Shown: positions 52,778 through 62,220, counted from the stretch's first letter. The stretch: DNA of 64,000 bases from DASQHW01 sp038209365 (GCA_038209365.1 JBBQXS010000003.1:1-64000); one strand, 5' to 3'. The notes: a model not told the origin generated them from the letters alone. Made by a program: numbers and translations.

Positions 52778-53406
52778 CCGCGCTTCACGGAGCGGACCCC
52801 GTCGTAGGTCGCGAACCCGGCTGTGCTCGTGGTTTCGAGCACGAGGATCGTGAGGCCGCCAGGTGTCGTGCTGTTGTGGGTGACGCGCATGCCGACGGCT
52901 GGGCCTTCCGGTGGGAAGAGTCGTCGTCCCTGTCCGAGCACGGTGGGGGTGACGACCAGGCGGATCTCGTCGATCAAGCCTGCGGCCAGCAGAGTTTGCG
53001 CGAGTCGGGCAGAGCCGTGCAGCTGGAGTTCGCGTCCCGGCCGGGCCTTGAGCTGCCCGACCTGCGCAGCGATGTCGCCGCGCAGGATCGTGCTCGGCGA
53101 CCAGGTTGTGTCGGTGAGCGTGTCCGAGGCGACGTACTTCGGGAGTCCGTTCATCCGTTCGGTGAACGGGTCGTCGGGATCGGAGATGTGGGGCCACGCG
53201 TTGGCGAACGCCTCGTAGGTGCGGCGGCCGAGCAGCAGGGCGTCGGCTCGGGCGAGCCAGGCGGCGGCTTGGGTGATGAACGTCTGGTCCATGTGGGGCA
53301 CCATCCAGCCGCCGCGGGTGAAGCCGTCGGTGGGGTCCTCGTCAGGCGAACCAGGTCCTTGGTAGACGCCGTCGAGGGTGACGAACTGCGTGAGCGTGAG
53401 CCTCAT
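52774..53406 (-). CDS. RibD C-terminal / dihydrofolate-reductase-like protein
   Basis: 210 residues from ATG 53406. LTLTQFVTLDGVYQGPGSPDED starts the DHFR/RibD_C fold, with LLLGRRTYEAFANAWP (nucleotide-binding region) and LHGSARLAQTLLAAGLIDEIRLVV (read in parts) typical of YyaP-type reductases. Substrate unknown. Third of a leftward operon; its start overlaps the SRPBCC stop (ATGA). Confidence 0.9.
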   Translation of the reverse strand: MRLTLTQFVTLDGVYQGPGSPDEDPTDGFTRGGWMVPHMDQTFITQAAAWLARADALLLGRRTYEAFANAWPHISDPDDPFTERMNGLPKYVASDTLTDTTWSPSTILRGDIAAQVGQLKARPGRELQLHGSARLAQTLLAAGLIDEIRLVVTPTVLGQGRRLFPPEGPAVGMRVTHNSTTPGGLTILVLETTSTAGFATYDGVRSVKRG

Positions 53407-53882
53407 CGGGAACCGCCGGGTCGCTCCACCAGCCCGGCGAGCTGCTGGATGACGGTCCCCCACCCGTCAAAAAAGCCGAGCTGCTCGTGACGGGCGCGTG
53501 ACGCCGGGTCGCGGTGCCGCACGATCAGCCGGTAGTCGGTGCCGTCGGGATGGTCCCGCATGATGATCTCTGCGGTCATCGGCACCGGCTCCGGCGCTGC
53601 CGGCCGCCATCGACTGTCGACCGCGTTGGTGAACGCGATCCGCTCGCCCGCCTCGACGGCGAGGAAGCAGGCGTCGAGATGGGGCACGAACTCGATCCCG
53701 TCATCGCTCATCGAGGTCACGAACGCGCCGCCCGGGACGGTGTCGAGGCGTTCGACGCGACAATGCGTCGGTGCGGGCAGCCACCACGAAGCGAGGCTCT
53801 CGGGGTCTGTCCACGCATCCCACACGACCGAGCGGGGGGCGCGGATGATCCGTTCGAGGCTGAGATCAAGGTCGGGGTTCAT
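53403..53882 (-). CDS. SRPBCC/AHSA1-domain protein
   Basis: 159 residues from ATG 53882. RIIRAPRSVVWDAWTDPESLASWWLPA is the AHSA1 signature; a beta-rich core and a C-terminal helix (EQLGFFDGWGTVIQQLAGLV) follow. This family is typically paired with an ArsR regulator, as here (ATGA overlap on both sides). Probable role in binding or modifying a small hydrophobic compound. Confidence 0.9.
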   Translation of the reverse strand: MNPDLDLSLERIIRAPRSVVWDAWTDPESLASWWLPAPTHCRVERLDTVPGGAFVTSMSDDGIEFVPHLDACFLAVEAGERIAFTNAVDSRWRPAAPEPVPMTAEIIMRDHPDGTDYRLIVRHRDPASRARHEQLGFFDGWGTVIQQLAGLVERPGGSR

Positions 53883-54214
53883 GACGTCTCCCGAGGGGTC
53901 GTGACGAACTGCTCGAGACGGTCGGTCCGGCCCTCCCAGATCGCTCGCTGCTCGGCGAGCCAGCCATCGACGACAGCGAGGCACTCGCGGTCGAGCGTGC
54001 ACATGCGTACCCGCCCGGCCTTGGCGGTGCGGATCAGCCCGGTGCTCTCGAGCATCCGGATGTGCTTCATGAACGACGGGAGCGTCATCGGCGACGACCG
54101 CGCCAAGTCGCCGACGCTCGCCGGGCCCCGCCCGAGCTCGCCGATCACGAGACGGCGGGTCGGGTCCGAGAGCGCACCAAACACCGCGTCGAGCGAAGAC
54201 GGATACTGTGCCAT
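53879..54214 (-). CDS. ArsR/SmtB-family regulator
   Basis: 111 residues from ATG 54214. Winged helix with DAVFGALSDPTRRLVIGELG, helix-turn-helix ARSSPMTLPSFMKHIRMLESTGLI and wing TAKAGRVRMCTL. No metal-binding Cys pair is present (only one Cys in that region), so it belongs to the non-metal subgroup associated with SRPBCC partners. First gene of the three-gene operon; a palindrome covers its start. Confidence 0.93.
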   Translation of the reverse strand: MAQYPSSLDAVFGALSDPTRRLVIGELGRGPASVGDLARSSPMTLPSFMKHIRMLESTGLIRTAKAGRVRMCTLDRECLAVVDGWLAEQRAIWEGRTDRLEQFVTTPRETS

Positions 54215-54226
54215 ATGGCAAAGTAT
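54203..54226. promoter_or_regulatory. 24-bp near-perfect palindrome over the ArsR start codon
   Basis: Left arm ATACTGTGCCAT (54203-54214) and right arm ATGGCAAAGTAT (54215-54226) are reverse complements at 11 of 12 positions; the central 12 bases TGCCATATGGCA are perfect. The regulator's ATG is the last three bases of the left arm read on the minus strand. A repressor bound here could block initiation of both transcription and translation, so autoregulation of the operon is likely. Confidence 0.75.
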
Positions 54227-54349
54227 GACGGCCAACAATACTTACCGCAAGAGATAAGTGTCCCGTATCTCCGAAGCACCGATCGGTACGCGCGATCGCG
54301 CGCGGATCTCCTGCCATGCCGGGTTACTCGCACCCCTTGACGGCGACAA

Positions 54350-54377
54350 CGCCCGAGGTTCACACAGACCTCGGGCG
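54350..54377. other. 10-bp perfect hairpin between divergent genes
   Basis: CGCCCGAGGT (54350-54359) and ACCTCGGGCG (54368-54377) form a 10-bp stem with loop TCACACAG. It has terminator strength, but both flanking genes start, not end, around it. It may belong to a lost gene, a small RNA or a leader of the lipoprotein gene at 54468. Confidence 0.55.
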
Positions 54378-54467
54378 CGCAATCAAGTAGTACCGAACTC
54401 GTGACGCGCTCTCTCGAACGTCGCCGAGATCGGTCCCGGACCTGAGGAGGCCGGGTACACAAGCTGC

Positions 54468-55877
54468 ATGCGAACAGCACGCGGACTCCTTTGCGTCTCG
54501 ATTGTCACCTGCGTTCTCGGCGCGTGCTCGTCGAGCAGCAGCTCGTCAAACGGTTCGTCGACGACGGGCAGTACGGGCGGTTCGACAACACCGACTTCGA
54601 CGGCTTCGAAGGCCTCGGACGTGCAGTGGCCGACGTACTACGGCGACGTGAGCCGCGCCGGGCTGGCGACTGATGGTCCGTCGCCGGCGAACAGCGCCCG
54701 CAAGCAATGGACGTCGCCAACCCTTGACGGCGATGTGTATTCGCAGCCCCTCCTCGTCGGAAGCCGAGTCATCACCGCCACCGAGAACGACACCATCTAC
54801 TCCTTGAATGCCGCGACCGGTGCGATCGTGTGGCAGCGCCACCTCGGTGAGCCGGTCCCGCGTTCGTCACTGCCGTGTGGGAACGTCGATCCGGTGGGCA
54901 TCACCAGCACGCCGGTCGTCGATGGTCCTGGGAGCCGTATATATGCGGTCGGCATGGTTCAGCCCAAACAGCACATGCTCTTCGAGCTCGACGCTGGGAC
55001 GGGTCGTGTCGTCGCGTCGGCTCGCGCCGACGCCGACGGCGCCGACCCCGCCGTGCAGAATCAGCGCTCCGCGCTCACGCTCTCGAACGGCAGGATCTTC
55101 ATCCCATACGGGGGCCGGTTCGGCGATTGCGGCGATTATCACGGCCGCGTGGTGTCGGCGGCCGTCTCGGCGAGCGGAATCGGCAACGTCGCGTCGTACA
55201 CGCTGCCGACACAGCGCGAGGGAGGTTTCTGGGCGCCGCCCGGCGCGGTTGTCGCCCCGAACGGCGATCTGTTCCTCGCCAGTGGCAACAGCTCGAGCAG
55301 CGGTGCGTACGACTACGGCAACAGTGTCGTGCGACTCAGCTCGACCCTACGGCTTGTCGACTCTTGGGCACCCAAAGACTGGACCGCGATGAACGCGAGC
55401 GACGCCGACATCGGTTCCACGAGCCCAGTGCTTCTGCCGGGGAGCCGGATATTCCAAATCGGCAAGCAGGGAATCGGCTATCTGCTCGACGCCGGTCACT
55501 TGGGCGGCATCGGCGCCGAACTGCACTCAGGCGACGTATGTGGGGGCGCCGGCGTCTTTGGTGGCGTCGCCCACGATGGCAACACGATGTTCGTGCCGTG
55601 CACCGACGGCGTCGTGGAAGTCACGGTGCAGGGCGACAGCTTCACCACCGGATGGAACGCAGCCACGTCGTCACCCGGCCCTCCTGTGGTGGCCAACGGA
55701 GCAGTGTGGACGGTCGCAACCAGCAGCGGTGACCTGGTCGCCGTCGATCGCGTTTCCGGCCGTACGCTCACGTCACAGCACATCGGAAGCGTGCCGTCGC
55801 GGTTCACGTCACCGGCAGTCGGCGGCGGTCGAGTGGTCGTCGCTGCCGCCCGGTCAGTCTTCGCGTTCGACGAGTAG
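54468..55877 (+). CDS. Lipoprotein with PQQ-like beta-propeller
   Basis: 469 residues. Lipobox CVLGAC (Cys19), Ser/Thr linker to about residue 50, then propeller blades of the PQQ-binding-like type (DVYSQPLLVGSRVITATENDTIYSLNAATGAIVWQRHLGE read in parts, DLVAVDRVSGRTL, GRVVVAAARSVFAFDE). A Cys pair SLPCGNVD/GDCGDYHG may form a disulfide. No heme or calcium motif is seen, so a quinoprotein dehydrogenase is not shown. It may act as a periplasmic or surface scaffold. Confidence 0.88.
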   Translation: MRTARGLLCVSIVTCVLGACSSSSSSSNGSSTTGSTGGSTTPTSTASKASDVQWPTYYGDVSRAGLATDGPSPANSARKQWTSPTLDGDVYSQPLLVGSRVITATENDTIYSLNAATGAIVWQRHLGEPVPRSSLPCGNVDPVGITSTPVVDGPGSRIYAVGMVQPKQHMLFELDAGTGRVVASARADADGADPAVQNQRSALTLSNGRIFIPYGGRFGDCGDYHGRVVSAAVSASGIGNVASYTLPTQREGGFWAPPGAVVAPNGDLFLASGNSSSSGAYDYGNSVVRLSSTLRLVDSWAPKDWTAMNASDADIGSTSPVLLPGSRIFQIGKQGIGYLLDAGHLGGIGAELHSGDVCGGAGVFGGVAHDGNTMFVPCTDGVVEVTVQGDSFTTGWNAATSSPGPPVVANGAVWTVATSSGDLVAVDRVSGRTLTSQHIGSVPSRFTSPAVGGGRVVVAAARSVFAFDE

Positions 55878-55985
55878 GCCGCCGCGGTTCTCCCGATCAC
55901 CGACGGTTGATGCGCCAGATCGAGTGCGTCACTGCACGCACCGTCGCGCTACATCAATGCCGAATTGGCAGGTCGGTCAGGCTGC

Positions 55986-56948
55986 TCATGACGTGGGCGG
56001 GGGGATGCCCTGGGCGCTGGCCGCCAAGGCCGGGTCCCATCGGCCGACGGCGCAGGCGTGTTGGATGACCGTCCGAGCGAACTCGATTGCGCCACCATGC
56101 GCGTCTGGCGCGACGCGAATGTCGTCCCAGTCGAGCAGGTACTCGCCCATCGTGCCGTCCCAACGCGCGGGCGGCGAGAGGATTGCGTTCTCGATCCCTT
56201 CTTGCGCGGGGTATGCGAAGACATAGAAAGCGGCACGGGGATACCGCTCGTCGCCTGGCCACCAGCCGACCTCGATCTGTTCGGCGTCGCCCGAATTGCG
56301 CGTGATGAAGTCGTTCGACGCAGGCTCGACGGACCTTCCGGAGAACAGGTGGACAGCCAGGTCGAACGTGCCCCACCACGCGTTCACGGGTGACGCCCGT
56401 CCCCGGTACGGGCCGCGCACGGCGGCAAGGACGAGCGCAGCACGCGTCGCGGCAGCGAAGTAGGCGGCTACCGGCGCGGGGTCGTAGGTCGCGTGCTCGT
56501 CGTCTTCGTCGAGCGGCGTCGTCCACGGTGTCTCCTGTGGCGCAGGGTTGATCTGCACCGGGCCGACCAGGTCGCGGACCGCGGCCAGCACGTCAAGGGT
56601 GACCGCACCGACCGGACGGTCCGGCGTGAGTGGGATGCGCCGCACTCGACCGTCGCTGTGCTCGACAAGTGCTTCGTGGATGCGGAGGTCGAGCGCCACG
56701 ACCAGCGCCCCGGACGCGTCAGGCGCCGGCAGGGGAAGCGTCTCCCATCCGCGTACGGTGAGACGCAACGCCGCGTGCTGAAGCTGCGGTTCCGGCGGGC
56801 CCAACGCCGCCGCGAGCTTGCCGAGCACCTGGGTGTGCGCGTGCAGAGTGTCGCAGGTGGCACGCCAGGGCTCATAGGGGATCGCCGGCCAACGCGCAGA
56901 CACAGCAGCAACGTACTCATGCGAGCGGGCAGAGAAAACTTCGATCAC
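55986..56948 (-). CDS. DUF5996 protein
   Basis: 320 residues with WPAIPYEPWRATCDTLHAHTQVLGKLAAAL at the N-terminus and the core WWGTFDLAVHLFSGR plus EQIEVGWWPGD, the DUF5996 pattern. Function unknown, no signal peptide or membrane helix. Convergent with the lipoprotein gene. Confidence 0.88.
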   Translation of the reverse strand: MIEVFSARSHEYVAAVSARWPAIPYEPWRATCDTLHAHTQVLGKLAAALGPPEPQLQHAALRLTVRGWETLPLPAPDASGALVVALDLRIHEALVEHSDGRVRRIPLTPDRPVGAVTLDVLAAVRDLVGPVQINPAPQETPWTTPLDEDDEHATYDPAPVAAYFAAATRAALVLAAVRGPYRGRASPVNAWWGTFDLAVHLFSGRSVEPASNDFITRNSGDAEQIEVGWWPGDERYPRAAFYVFAYPAQEGIENAILSPPARWDGTMGEYLLDWDDIRVAPDAHGGAIEFARTVIQHACAVGRWDPALAASAQGIPPPTS

Positions 56949-57034
56949 GCGCGCCCCGATTGCGGCCGCGCGCAGTTACTCCCGCAGATGGAAGTCAGAG
57001 TCTCCAGAACGCCGGCGCCTGGTTCGACGGGCGT

Positions 57035-58156
57035 TCAGTCCGAAACGGAGGTCCTGAGGCCGAAGACTTCCGCGAAGCGTTCAACCATGAGGTCGCGACC
57101 TTTCATCGTTGCGACGATCTCCTGCGACAGGAGATCCTCCTGGCCCGGGAGTTGCCCGCTACCGCCTTCCGGTCCGATCGGCACCACGATCGCCGTCCCG
57201 TACGGCTCATAGGCGGCCAGGTCGTGGTTGCCGTCGACCATCTTGATGATGTTCGCGGCGACGAGCTGCGCCTGCATGCCTGCCATGCCGGCCATTTTCG
57301 CGTCGGCCGTGGAGACGTCGCCGATCGCGAACACGTTCTCGTGCCCGGCGACCTGCAAAGCGGGCCCGACCGTGACGAAGCCGTCGGCGCGGCGCGCGGC
57401 CGCGAGGTCGCCGCTCAGGTATTCGCTGCTCGGCGTGACACCAAAGCACTGGAACCAGATGTCGGCGGTGATCTGGCGGCCCGAGTTCGTCGTCACCGTG
57501 AACGTTGCGAACTCGCTCGCGACTGTCGGCGGTAGTTCACGCAGTCCTTCGCCGAGGACGAGCTCGACGCCGAGATCGACCAGTTGCCTGCGCAGTTCGG
57601 TGCGCAGGTCGGCACGGAAACGCGCGCCGAGCACATCGTCACCGAGGTCGAGGAGCGTCACGTGTTTGTCAGGCCACTTCGCGTGGATCTCCCCCGCAAG
57701 CTCGATTCCGACGGGACCGGCGCCGACGAGCAGGACGCGGTTCGCACGCGTCAGCTCGTCGTACGCGGCCCGATAGTTGTCGACCGCGTCCTCGGCGTCG
57801 TGCGCATTGCTCTTGGCGGGGAACGGGTATGTCGATCCGGTTGCGAGCACGATGTAGTCGGCGGCGATCGTCTCGCCTGACGCGAGCACGACGCGCTGCG
57901 CGCTGACCTCGACTGCGCGGTCGCGCACGACCCGTCCATTGGCGAGGAGCCCGTCGTATGGAAAGAAGATGTTGGGGAGGAACTCGGGATCGACGAGTGC
58001 CCGGAGCGCGCCGATGTTGTGCACGAAAGCATCCTTGGGCTCGACCAACGCGACCTCGACGCCGGCATGGGCATCGAGGGCCTTGGCGACGTTGACCCCG
58101 CCGTAGCCGCCCCCGATGACCACGACGGTCGGTCGCCGCTGCACCTCTTGGTTCAT
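57035..58156 (-). CDS. NDH-2/AIF-like FAD-dependent oxidoreductase
   Basis: 373 residues. FAD loop VVVIGGGYGGVNVAKAL (residues 10-26), NAD loop VLLVGAGPVGIELAGEI, and GHENVFAIGDVSTAD for the second FAD site. The C-terminal membrane-binding helix of true NDH-2 is not obvious. Family members oxidise NAD(P)H with quinone, ferredoxin or rubredoxin as acceptor. Divergent from the HxlR regulator, with an operator between, so this is the probable target and the pair likely answers redox or electrophile stress. Confidence 0.9.
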   Translation of the reverse strand: MNQEVQRRPTVVVIGGGYGGVNVAKALDAHAGVEVALVEPKDAFVHNIGALRALVDPEFLPNIFFPYDGLLANGRVVRDRAVEVSAQRVVLASGETIAADYIVLATGSTYPFPAKSNAHDAEDAVDNYRAAYDELTRANRVLLVGAGPVGIELAGEIHAKWPDKHVTLLDLGDDVLGARFRADLRTELRRQLVDLGVELVLGEGLRELPPTVASEFATFTVTTNSGRQITADIWFQCFGVTPSSEYLSGDLAAARRADGFVTVGPALQVAGHENVFAIGDVSTADAKMAGMAGMQAQLVAANIIKMVDGNHDLAAYEPYGTAIVVPIGPEGGSGQLPGQEDLLSQEIVATMKGRDLMVERFAEVFGLRTSVSD

Positions 58157-58164
58157 ATGAGGAC

Positions 58165-58187
58165 CTCAGTTCTCTCTTGTAACTGAG
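58165..58187. promoter_or_regulatory. Operator palindrome between oxidoreductase and HxlR genes
   Basis: CTCAGTT-N9-AACTGAG (7+9+7) lies nine bases before the oxidoreductase start (58156) and about 20 bases before the HxlR start. HxlR proteins bind such separated inverted repeats in divergent promoters. Confidence 0.75.
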
Positions 58188-58207
58188 CTCATGATGCGGC
58201 ACCATGA

Positions 58208-58642
58208 GTGACAATGAAAGACGGCACTTCGAAGTCACCCAGGCACACGCGCGGTACCGGTCCCGACCCCGATCCCACGTGCGAGGTGCGCACCATCCTC
58301 GACCGGATCGCCGACAAGTGGTCGCTGCTCGTCATCTGCGTGCTCGCCGACGGCACGCACCGTTTCAGCGAGCTGCGCCGCGAGATCGACGGGATCAGCC
58401 AGCGCATGCTCACCCTCACGCTGCGCCAACTCGAACGCGAAGGCCTCGTTTCCCGAACGGTGTTTCCCGTCGTCCCGCCCCGAGTCGACTACGAACTCAC
58501 CGAGCTGGGTTCCACCCTGCTCGACACCATCCAGGAGCTCGTCGCATGGGCGGGCAAGCACGGCAACGAGATCATCGCGGCGCGCGACGCGTACGACGCG
58601 CGCAAAGCAGCCGACGAACGCGCCGCGTCCGAAGCCGGCTGA
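58208..58642 (+). CDS. HxlR-family transcriptional regulator
   Basis: 144 residues from GTG 58208 (ATG 58214 also possible). CEVRTILDRIADKWSLLVI with the conserved Cys near residue 25, helix-turn-helix FSELRREIDGISQRMLTLTLRQLEREGLV (read in parts) and the wing VVPPRVDYELTELG match HxlR/HypR-type proteins, which often use that Cys to sense quinones, aldehydes or disulfide stress. Pairs with the divergent NDH-2-like gene. Confidence 0.93.
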   Translation: MTMKDGTSKSPRHTRGTGPDPDPTCEVRTILDRIADKWSLLVICVLADGTHRFSELRREIDGISQRMLTLTLRQLEREGLVSRTVFPVVPPRVDYELTELGSTLLDTIQELVAWAGKHGNEIIAARDAYDARKAADERAASEAG

Positions 58643-59408
58643 ACGAGCAACGCGCAGTGCCGATACCGAATCAGCGACGGGCCGGTGCGGCGAGGGCGGG
58701 CGGCGGTGGTCGAGTCACTGGCCAGGACGGGTCGAGCTGTGTCGACCTGAATAAAGGCCTTGCGCAACTGCAATTGCGGCGCACGAGGTGTTGCGCCGAC
58801 ATTGGGTGCGTTGAAGGTCGTTCTCACTCGGTCGTGAGCGTCGACAACGCGATAGTGCTCGTGCATCTCGAAGCTGTGCATCCGCACGAACGACACGATT
58901 GAGCAGCCGAACGAGGCGATGCCCTCAGATCAATCTGAGCGTGTCGGAGGGGCGACTTTAACCCGTGGTACACGCGACTCCTGGCACACGTGGTTGCTCG
59001 CAGCATGACGGCGGATGCGCATTGTCTGCACCGCGCCCTCGACGACTGCCTGAACGGCGACCTGCACACGCCGTCTGTTCGGGAGGTCGGGCAACATAGA
59101 TCGACCGGGGCTAACCAGTTGCAGTGAGCGAGACGCCGCTCGTAGGTATCCGCGAGCGGCTCGAGCCGGTTGCCCCGATGGCGCAGCGCCCGACCGGCAT
59201 TGATAGTGCCGCCCGCAGTCGCGCGCACGAGGACTGCCGTACCGGCACCGTTGTCACCGTCCAGACGGAAGGCAGATCGCGCCGCTCGTAGCGCCGTCGG
59301 GCGCCGATAGGCGAGAGGTATGACCGAAGAAGACCTGAATCGTGACGACACCGAGGTGAGAATGATCTTCTTTTTGACTCCGCGAGGCCGCGCTGGTGTG
59401 ATCGTCGT
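58643..59408. other. Long intergenic stretch without a recognised gene
   Basis: 766 bases between the HxlR gene and the TauE-type permease end. Frames up to 175 codons exist but their composition (Arg/Ser/Cys rich, no motifs) is that of antisense shadow. No tRNA, strong hairpin or repeat pair found by eye. It may contain eroded sequence. Confidence 0.4.
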
Positions 59409-60299
59409 TCAGGTTGCGGGAGTCAGCTCTTCTTTCTGGACGGCGGCACGCCGACGGGCGGACACGACGAAGTAGGTCGCAATGGCGACCACAGAAACGA
59501 CGGTCGACCAGAGCAGCACCGCGTTCGAGACGTTCAGCAGTTTGAGCGACGAGATCGTCAGCACGGCAACCAGCGCAGGTCGGATGTAGCGATCGTTCGC
59601 GCGCGACGAAATGCGCGCACCGATGTACACGCCAGGGATCGCGCCGACGAGCACCGAGGTCGTGAGGCCGAGCTGGAACGTACCGAAGATGATGTGGCCG
59701 AGCGCGGCCGCGCCGACGAGCGGGATCGCCTGCACGAGATCGGTGCCGACCATCTCTCGGGAGGTGAGCATCGGATACATCAGCATCAGCATCACGATCA
59801 TCAACGAGCCACTGCCGACCGACGTCATTCCGACGATGAAGCCGCCAATAACCCCGACGATCAGTGTCGGGATCGGGCGCACGAGTCGCTGATCCATCAT
59901 CCCTTTGGGCTGGTCGTTGCGGCGCGACTGCACGACGATCTTCACGAGCATCGCGACCGCTGCCACGAGCAGCACTACGCCGAGGATCTTCTTGATGCCA
60001 TCCTCGAAGCCCTTGCTTGCAATGTGATCCACGACGTAGGCACCAAGGAACGCAGCGGGCGCGGAGCCGATGGCGAGCCATTTGACCATGCGCCAGTTCA
60101 CGGTGCCACGTCTCGCGTGCACGCCGCCGCCGATCGGCTTGAGGATGAACGACGCCACGACGTCAGAGGAGATCGCGGCCGACGGGGCGATGTTGAAGAG
60201 GATGATGAGCGCGGGTGTCATGAGCGCGCCGCCGCCCATTCCGGTCAGTCCGATGACGCATCCCACGACGAGGCCGGCGATCGCGATGTCCCACTGCAC
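59409..60299 (-). CDS. TauE/SafE-family sulfite/organic anion exporter
   Basis: 296 residues from GTG 60299 (VQWDIAIAGLVVG). Eight or nine hydrophobic helices, with the duplicated family motifs VGCVIGLTGMGGGALMTPAL and GVIGGFIVGMTSVGSGSLM. It transports sulfite, sulfoacetate or related anions across the membrane; substrate not known. The upstream stretch 60300-60828 does not belong to it. Confidence 0.92.
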   Translation of the reverse strand: MQWDIAIAGLVVGCVIGLTGMGGGALMTPALIILFNIAPSAAISSDVVASFILKPIGGGVHARRGTVNWRMVKWLAIGSAPAAFLGAYVVDHIASKGFEDGIKKILGVVLLVAAVAMLVKIVVQSRRNDQPKGMMDQRLVRPIPTLIVGVIGGFIVGMTSVGSGSLMIVMLMLMYPMLTSREMVGTDLVQAIPLVGAAALGHIIFGTFQLGLTTSVLVGAIPGVYIGARISSRANDRYIRPALVAVLTISSLKLLNVSNAVLLWSTVVSVVAIATYFVVSARRRAAVQKEELTPAT

Positions 60300-60828
60300 G
60301 ACCGTCTCGTCTCCCGAGCATCGGCATTCTCGACCAAATCGGTCGACATACTCTACCGGAGAGAAATGCTTCCGGTCGAGGGGGAGTAGCAAAAACAACT
60401 GCTCAGCGGTTGCCGCGGGCGCGGAGCCAGGCATCGAGCGCGGACGGCGTTCGGGACCGATAGGCGGGCACTCCAACCGTCGCCAGCGCGCAATCGTCCC
60501 GAGGACGAGAAGGGAAGTCGGTCGATGACGACAACATTGACCCAGCCGGCGATCGCGGAGCCGACTTTCGCGAACGTCGCTCGTACGAAGACCGGGCTTC
60601 ACAGTCACTGCTCGCAGCGATCGGACAGTCGTGCTCCTTATCGGCGAGGTTCCTTGCCTCGTCGCGAGATCGCTCTGGTAACGCGCAAGGCAGTTCTCTC
60701 GCGGTCGACAACGAGTGCCACGCTTCGGGGTGGCTATGTCGGTGAGGGAGTCACCAACACCAGCTGGAGCGACTGGGCAATCAAATGTTCACTGCGGGCC
60801 AGCGTTGTCGACGTGCGCAGCGAGTGGC
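60300..60828. other. Intergenic stretch, possible decayed sequence
   Basis: About 530 bases between two leftward genes. An ATG at 60525 opens MTTTLTQPAIAEPTFANV, but the composition quickly degenerates. No other signal was found. Confidence 0.35.
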
Positions 60829-61428
60829 TCAGTGTGATTCTCGGATGGCGTGGAGTCCCTCGCGCAGGCCGTAGGCGACGACGACGATGCCACCAGCGAT
60901 GTCAGCCCACCACCAGCCCAGCGCGGCGTTCAGGATCAAGCCAACAAGGATCGCGGCCGCGAGTACCCCGTCGACCATCGTCACCTTCGCCTCGGCCTGG
61001 AGGACGATGTGGTCGAGCGCCCGGCCGGTTCGCAATTTCGCGATCGCGAGGCTGAACATGGCGACGACGGTGGCAGCGAGCCAGCCGATACCGAGCGGTG
61101 ACGAGGCGGGCCGCACGCCGGCGATGACGGTGACGACGGCCTGTCCGGTGAGGTAAATCGCGAGCGAGAAGAAGGCGTAGCCAATCAGTCGTTCGGCATG
61201 GCGTTCGCGCGCCTCGTCGGCCACGCCCTTCAGTCGCCATACGACGACGAGCGAAGCGAAGATCTCGATGCAGGAATCGAGCGCGAAGCCCGCCAGCGCA
61301 ACCGAACGGGCCATCGCCGCGGCATACACCAGGAATCCGACCTCGCCAGCGTTCCATGCGAGCGTCGCGTATTCGAGTCGTAGGCCACGACGCAGCAGCC
61401 CGGCTCGCACGTCCGTCACGGTCGCCAT
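60829..61428 (-). CDS. CDF-like membrane protein (transmembrane domain only)
   Basis: 199 residues with six helices in the order of a cation diffusion facilitator (TLAWNAGEVGFLVYAAAMARSVALAGFALDSCIEIFASLVVVWRL read in parts). Asp in ALDSCIE and in MVDGVLAAAI replace the HxxxD metal motifs in part. It lacks the cytoplasmic C-terminal domain. Possibly a metal or other cation transporter half; next to a full CDF. Confidence 0.8.
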   Translation of the reverse strand: MATVTDVRAGLLRRGLRLEYATLAWNAGEVGFLVYAAAMARSVALAGFALDSCIEIFASLVVVWRLKGVADEARERHAERLIGYAFFSLAIYLTGQAVVTVIAGVRPASSPLGIGWLAATVVAMFSLAIAKLRTGRALDHIVLQAEAKVTMVDGVLAAAILVGLILNAALGWWWADIAGGIVVVAYGLREGLHAIRESH

Positions 61429-61479
61429 GCCGACACCGTAATGGCGTCTCAGCCGAGCATCTCCGCACAGCCGACGGGT

Positions 61480-62220
61480 TTAACTCGAGTGATCGTGACC
61501 TTCATGGTTGGCGCTGACGGTGCGCCATGCCTGCCACGTGATCCGCAAAATGAGCGCGGTGATTACGAGTCCGATGAGCGGGTCGGCCATGTTCACCCCG
61601 AGCGCGACGACAGCGGACGACGCGATCACGCCCAGCGACACGAATCCATCGACGCGTGCGTGCTCGCCGTCGGCAATGAGTGCCGGGCTATCAAGTCGTG
61701 CGCCGACGCGAAGCCGAACTCTCGCTGCGATCTCATTTCCGATGAACCCGATCAGGCCCGCGGCAGCCAGCGGCAAGAGATAGTCGAGCTGCCGCGGGTG
61801 GATCAGGCGTTCGATTGCCTCGTACGCGGCGACTGATGCTGAGGCGAAGATGGTGATTACGACTGTGTATCCGGCCCATCGTTCGCCGCGTTCGCTCCGA
61901 GCGAGGAACGCGATACCGAGTGGGATCGCCGTCAGCGCGTCTCCACCGTTGTGGATCAGGTCCGCGAGCAGCGCGACCGAACCGGAGAGCACGAAGACGA
62001 CTGCCTGCAGCGCGGCGGTCAGCGCAAGAACGGCGAGGCTGACCGCAACGGCCCGGACTCCGGCGCGGGATCGGACAATCGAACGGTCCACCTGGCCGTG
62101 CGTGTGGCCGTGCGCTTCTCCGGTTGCGGAGCGGAACGGCATCGACATGTGGCGGTGGCGGCCATGATGATGATGTTCGTGCGTCCACGGGCCGTGCCGG
62201 TGCGCGAGCGTACCGCTCAT
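61480..62220 (-). CDS. Cation diffusion facilitator with His-rich N-terminus
   Basis: 246 residues from ATG 62220. Before the first helix lie THEHHHHGRHRHMSM and GEAHGHTHGQ, a His-rich metal-binding loop. Helix 2 carries ADLIHNGGDALTAIP (HxxxD) and helix 5 ADGEHARVDGFVSL (HxxxD), the two halves of the family's transport site. The C-terminus ends NHEGHDHSS. Likely exports Zn2+, Co2+ or similar from the cytoplasm in exchange for protons. Coupled region with a Cys-rich small protein upstream. Confidence 0.92.
   Translation of the reverse strand: MSGTLAHRHGPWTHEHHHHGRHRHMSMPFRSATGEAHGHTHGQVDRSIVRSRAGVRAVAVSLAVLALTAALQAVVFVLSGSVALLADLIHNGGDALTAIPLGIAFLARSERGERWAGYTVVITIFASASVAAYEAIERLIHPRQLDYLLPLAAAGLIGFIGNEIAARVRLRVGARLDSPALIADGEHARVDGFVSLGVIASSAVVALGVNMADPLIGLVITALILRITWQAWRTVSANHEGHDHSS

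Noticed and set aside
58824..59351. Minus-strand 175-codon frame in the long gap
   Set aside because: Ser/Arg/Cys-rich reading without motifs or start signal; likely chance in G/C-rich DNA.
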